Position numbers and translations under genes: made by a program | Shown here: positions 63,209-64,000 of the stretch, piece after piece | Layout of the letters: each line of letters starts with the position of its first letter | Position numbering within the stretch: the first letter of the stretch is position 1 | Notes under the pieces: generated by a model | Told to the model about the DNA's origin: nothing | Seen by the model: the letters and a program-made list of their open reading frames with translations, nothing else | Databases searched by the model: none | NCBI RefSeq assembly: GCF_900129125.1 | Contig: NZ_FQVJ01000002.1 | Coordinates: 124,001-188,000, forward strand | Reading direction: 5' to 3' | DNA from: Acidocella aminolytica 101 = DSM 11237 | GTDB taxonomy: Bacteria; Pseudomonadota; Alphaproteobacteria; Acetobacterales; Acetobacteraceae | DNA length: 64,000 nucleotides

Positions 63209-64000
63209 TCTGTGACCTCGGCGCGTATGGAGAACAAATCGGCCCTGCCATCGTTGGTTCTGGTAACGGGGGCTGTAAAGCTGGGGTTTCGCAACTTTGG
63301 AACAGCTGAAAGCAGGGCGATCAGCTTTGCGGCGTTGGCGGATTGGCCATCCATTGTGAGGATACCTGATTTCAAGGATAGATCTGCCAACCAAGTGTCG
63401 TCCGGCAGGGCCTTGGTGAGTGCGGCTAATATCTGCAAGGCGTCGCCTTGGCGGCGAGCGGCTTCAATGGCTGCGCGCCCCGATGCCGTTGCGGCGAGCT
63501 GGGCGCGCAGCTTTTCAGCTATATGAGCGGCTGGAGCGCGGGCTGCGACCAGGGATGCGGCCTCCTGCAATGCGAACTGCTGACGGATAAAGGGCAGCGC
63601 CAGACATGTAGCACCCAGCCCAATGCAGGCGGCGGCAAGTATGGCTTGGCGGCGCGGGCGCGAGGTACTTATATTAAGCGGGATCCGTCCATCTTTATGC
63701 TCGATCCAGCCTGGGGTAAGCTTTTGCGATGCCAGCCAGGTGAGTGTGGGAGCCAGATTGGCGCGCGGTACGATGGCGAGCCGCAGATGCAATTTGTTTT
63801 GTTTTCGATCCTGAAATTGCGAGGATAAACCCCAGAAAAGTTCATCGGCTGAAAAGGGGGTCAGTTGGTCCATCTCGAACTGCAAAATGGTTCGTACATC
63901 GCGTGAGGCGGTGAGGGGCAGGGTGATGTCGCGGCTTAGCAGCAGGTTTTGGGGCAGGCGCAGAAAGACCGGCAGGGCAGGCGGTGCCGAGCGGCGTTGC
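63205..64000 (-). CDS. gspL: Type II secretion GspL/PilN-like protein (5' end outside window)
   Basis: The frame stays open to the right edge (QRRSAPPALPVFLRLP ... LLLSRDITLPLTA ... RTILQFEMDQLTPFSADELFW), so at least 264 residues are present and the start lies outside. A cytoplasmic GspL-like part precedes one helix (AILAAACIGLGATCLALPFI) and a coiled coil (IAEKLRAQLAATASGRAAIEAARR), then a PilN-type periplasmic domain (DDTWLADLSLKSGILTMDG). It is the inner-membrane partner of GspM. The secretion ATPase gspE and platform gspF are expected further upstream, beyond 64000. Confidence 0.82.
   Translation of the reverse strand, partial: QRRSAPPALPVFLRLPQNLLLSRDITLPLTASRDVRTILQFEMDQLTPFSADELFWGLSSQFQDRKQNKLHLRLAIVPRANLAPTLTWLASQKLTPGWIEHKDGRIPLNISTSRPRRQAILAAACIGLGATCLALPFIRQQFALQEAASLVAARAPAAHIAEKLRAQLAATASGRAAIEAARRQGDALQILAALTKALPDDTWLADLSLKSGILTMDGQSANAAKLIALLSAVPKLRNPSFTAPVTRTNDGRADLFSIRAEVTE

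Noticed and set aside
1-64000. CRISPR arrays, prophage, integrase-tRNA islands or toxin-antitoxin pairs
   Set aside because: No regularly spaced repeats, phage genes or integrase were seen; the single tRNA-Lys has no repeat of its 3' end that I could find nearby.

Overview
The window is a stretch of a moderately GC-rich alphaproteobacterial chromosome. The content points to the Acetobacteraceae (acidophilic Acidocella/Acidiphilium-like relatives): a hopanoid side-chain gene group, an Asp-type (Mg-dependent) HemB, an alphaproteobacterial RibB with a degenerate RibA-like tail, and many short operons joined by 4-bp ATGA overlaps. This placement is inference from protein families and gene order, not from a database search. 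The window is almost all housekeeping and metabolic DNA; only about 51.7-53.3 kb looks like decayed mobile DNA.

Layout. 1-2.0 kb: 3' end of gyrA, coaD and a cyclophilin, closed by a terminator. 2.1-10.4 kb: hopanoid/isoprenoid island. hpnM, hpnI, hpnJ and dxs lie on the minus strand, ispH and hpnH on the plus strand, and hpnG converges on hpnH. DXS and IspH supply isoprenoid precursors; HpnH and HpnG build and trim adenosylhopane; HpnI and HpnJ decorate the polyol; HpnM is a periplasmic MlaC-like partner. 10.4-11.7 kb: tRNA-Lys(TTT) and a zinc alcohol dehydrogenase. 11.9-16.8 kb: a glxBCD/mgsABC-type glutamate synthase-like three-gene set with a type III glutamine synthetase, then a GNAT acetyltransferase. 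16.8-20.1 kb: sodB, a squalene/phytoene-synthase-like protein lacking the catalytic aspartates, an SDR and hemB. 20.2-27.3 kb: long plus-strand operon rpiB-glyA-nrdR-ribD-ribE-ribBX-ribH-nusB-thiL, linking one-carbon, riboflavin and thiamine cofactor supply.

27.3-32.5 kb (minus): rnr, an S41 protease, rpmG and a zinc-ribbon metallopeptidase. 32.5-33.3 kb: an 820-bp gap ahead of rpsD. 34.0-37.8 kb: two small secreted proteins, a PAS/degenerate-GGDEF protein, aroC and fabI. 37.9-47.6 kb: pdxH, rsmI, an LpoA-like lipoprotein, a PhoR-like kinase, a membrane-anchored glutamate-synthase-like flavoprotein, a GT-C-like membrane protein, anmK and tyrS. 48.3-51.7 kb: a very large transglutaminase/DUF2126 protein. 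52.0-52.8 kb: a frameshifted and truncated TnpB. 53.3-58.4 kb: a chemoreceptor, a ChaA-type exchanger and an FAD-dependent dehydrogenase. 58.6-64.0 kb: an Rrf2 regulator with four cysteines and a type II secretion group (L-M-C/N-D-K, minus strand) that runs off the right edge.

No CRISPR array, prophage, rRNA or intact insertion sequence was seen. The least ordinary items are the catalytically degenerate enzyme homologues (RibX domain, GGDEF-like domain, phytoene-synthase-like protein), the glx/mgs-glnT cluster with no methylglutamate dehydrogenase beside it, the membrane flavoprotein/GT-C pair, the stand-alone transglutaminase/DUF2126 protein, and a terminator hairpin that overlaps a ribosome-binding site.
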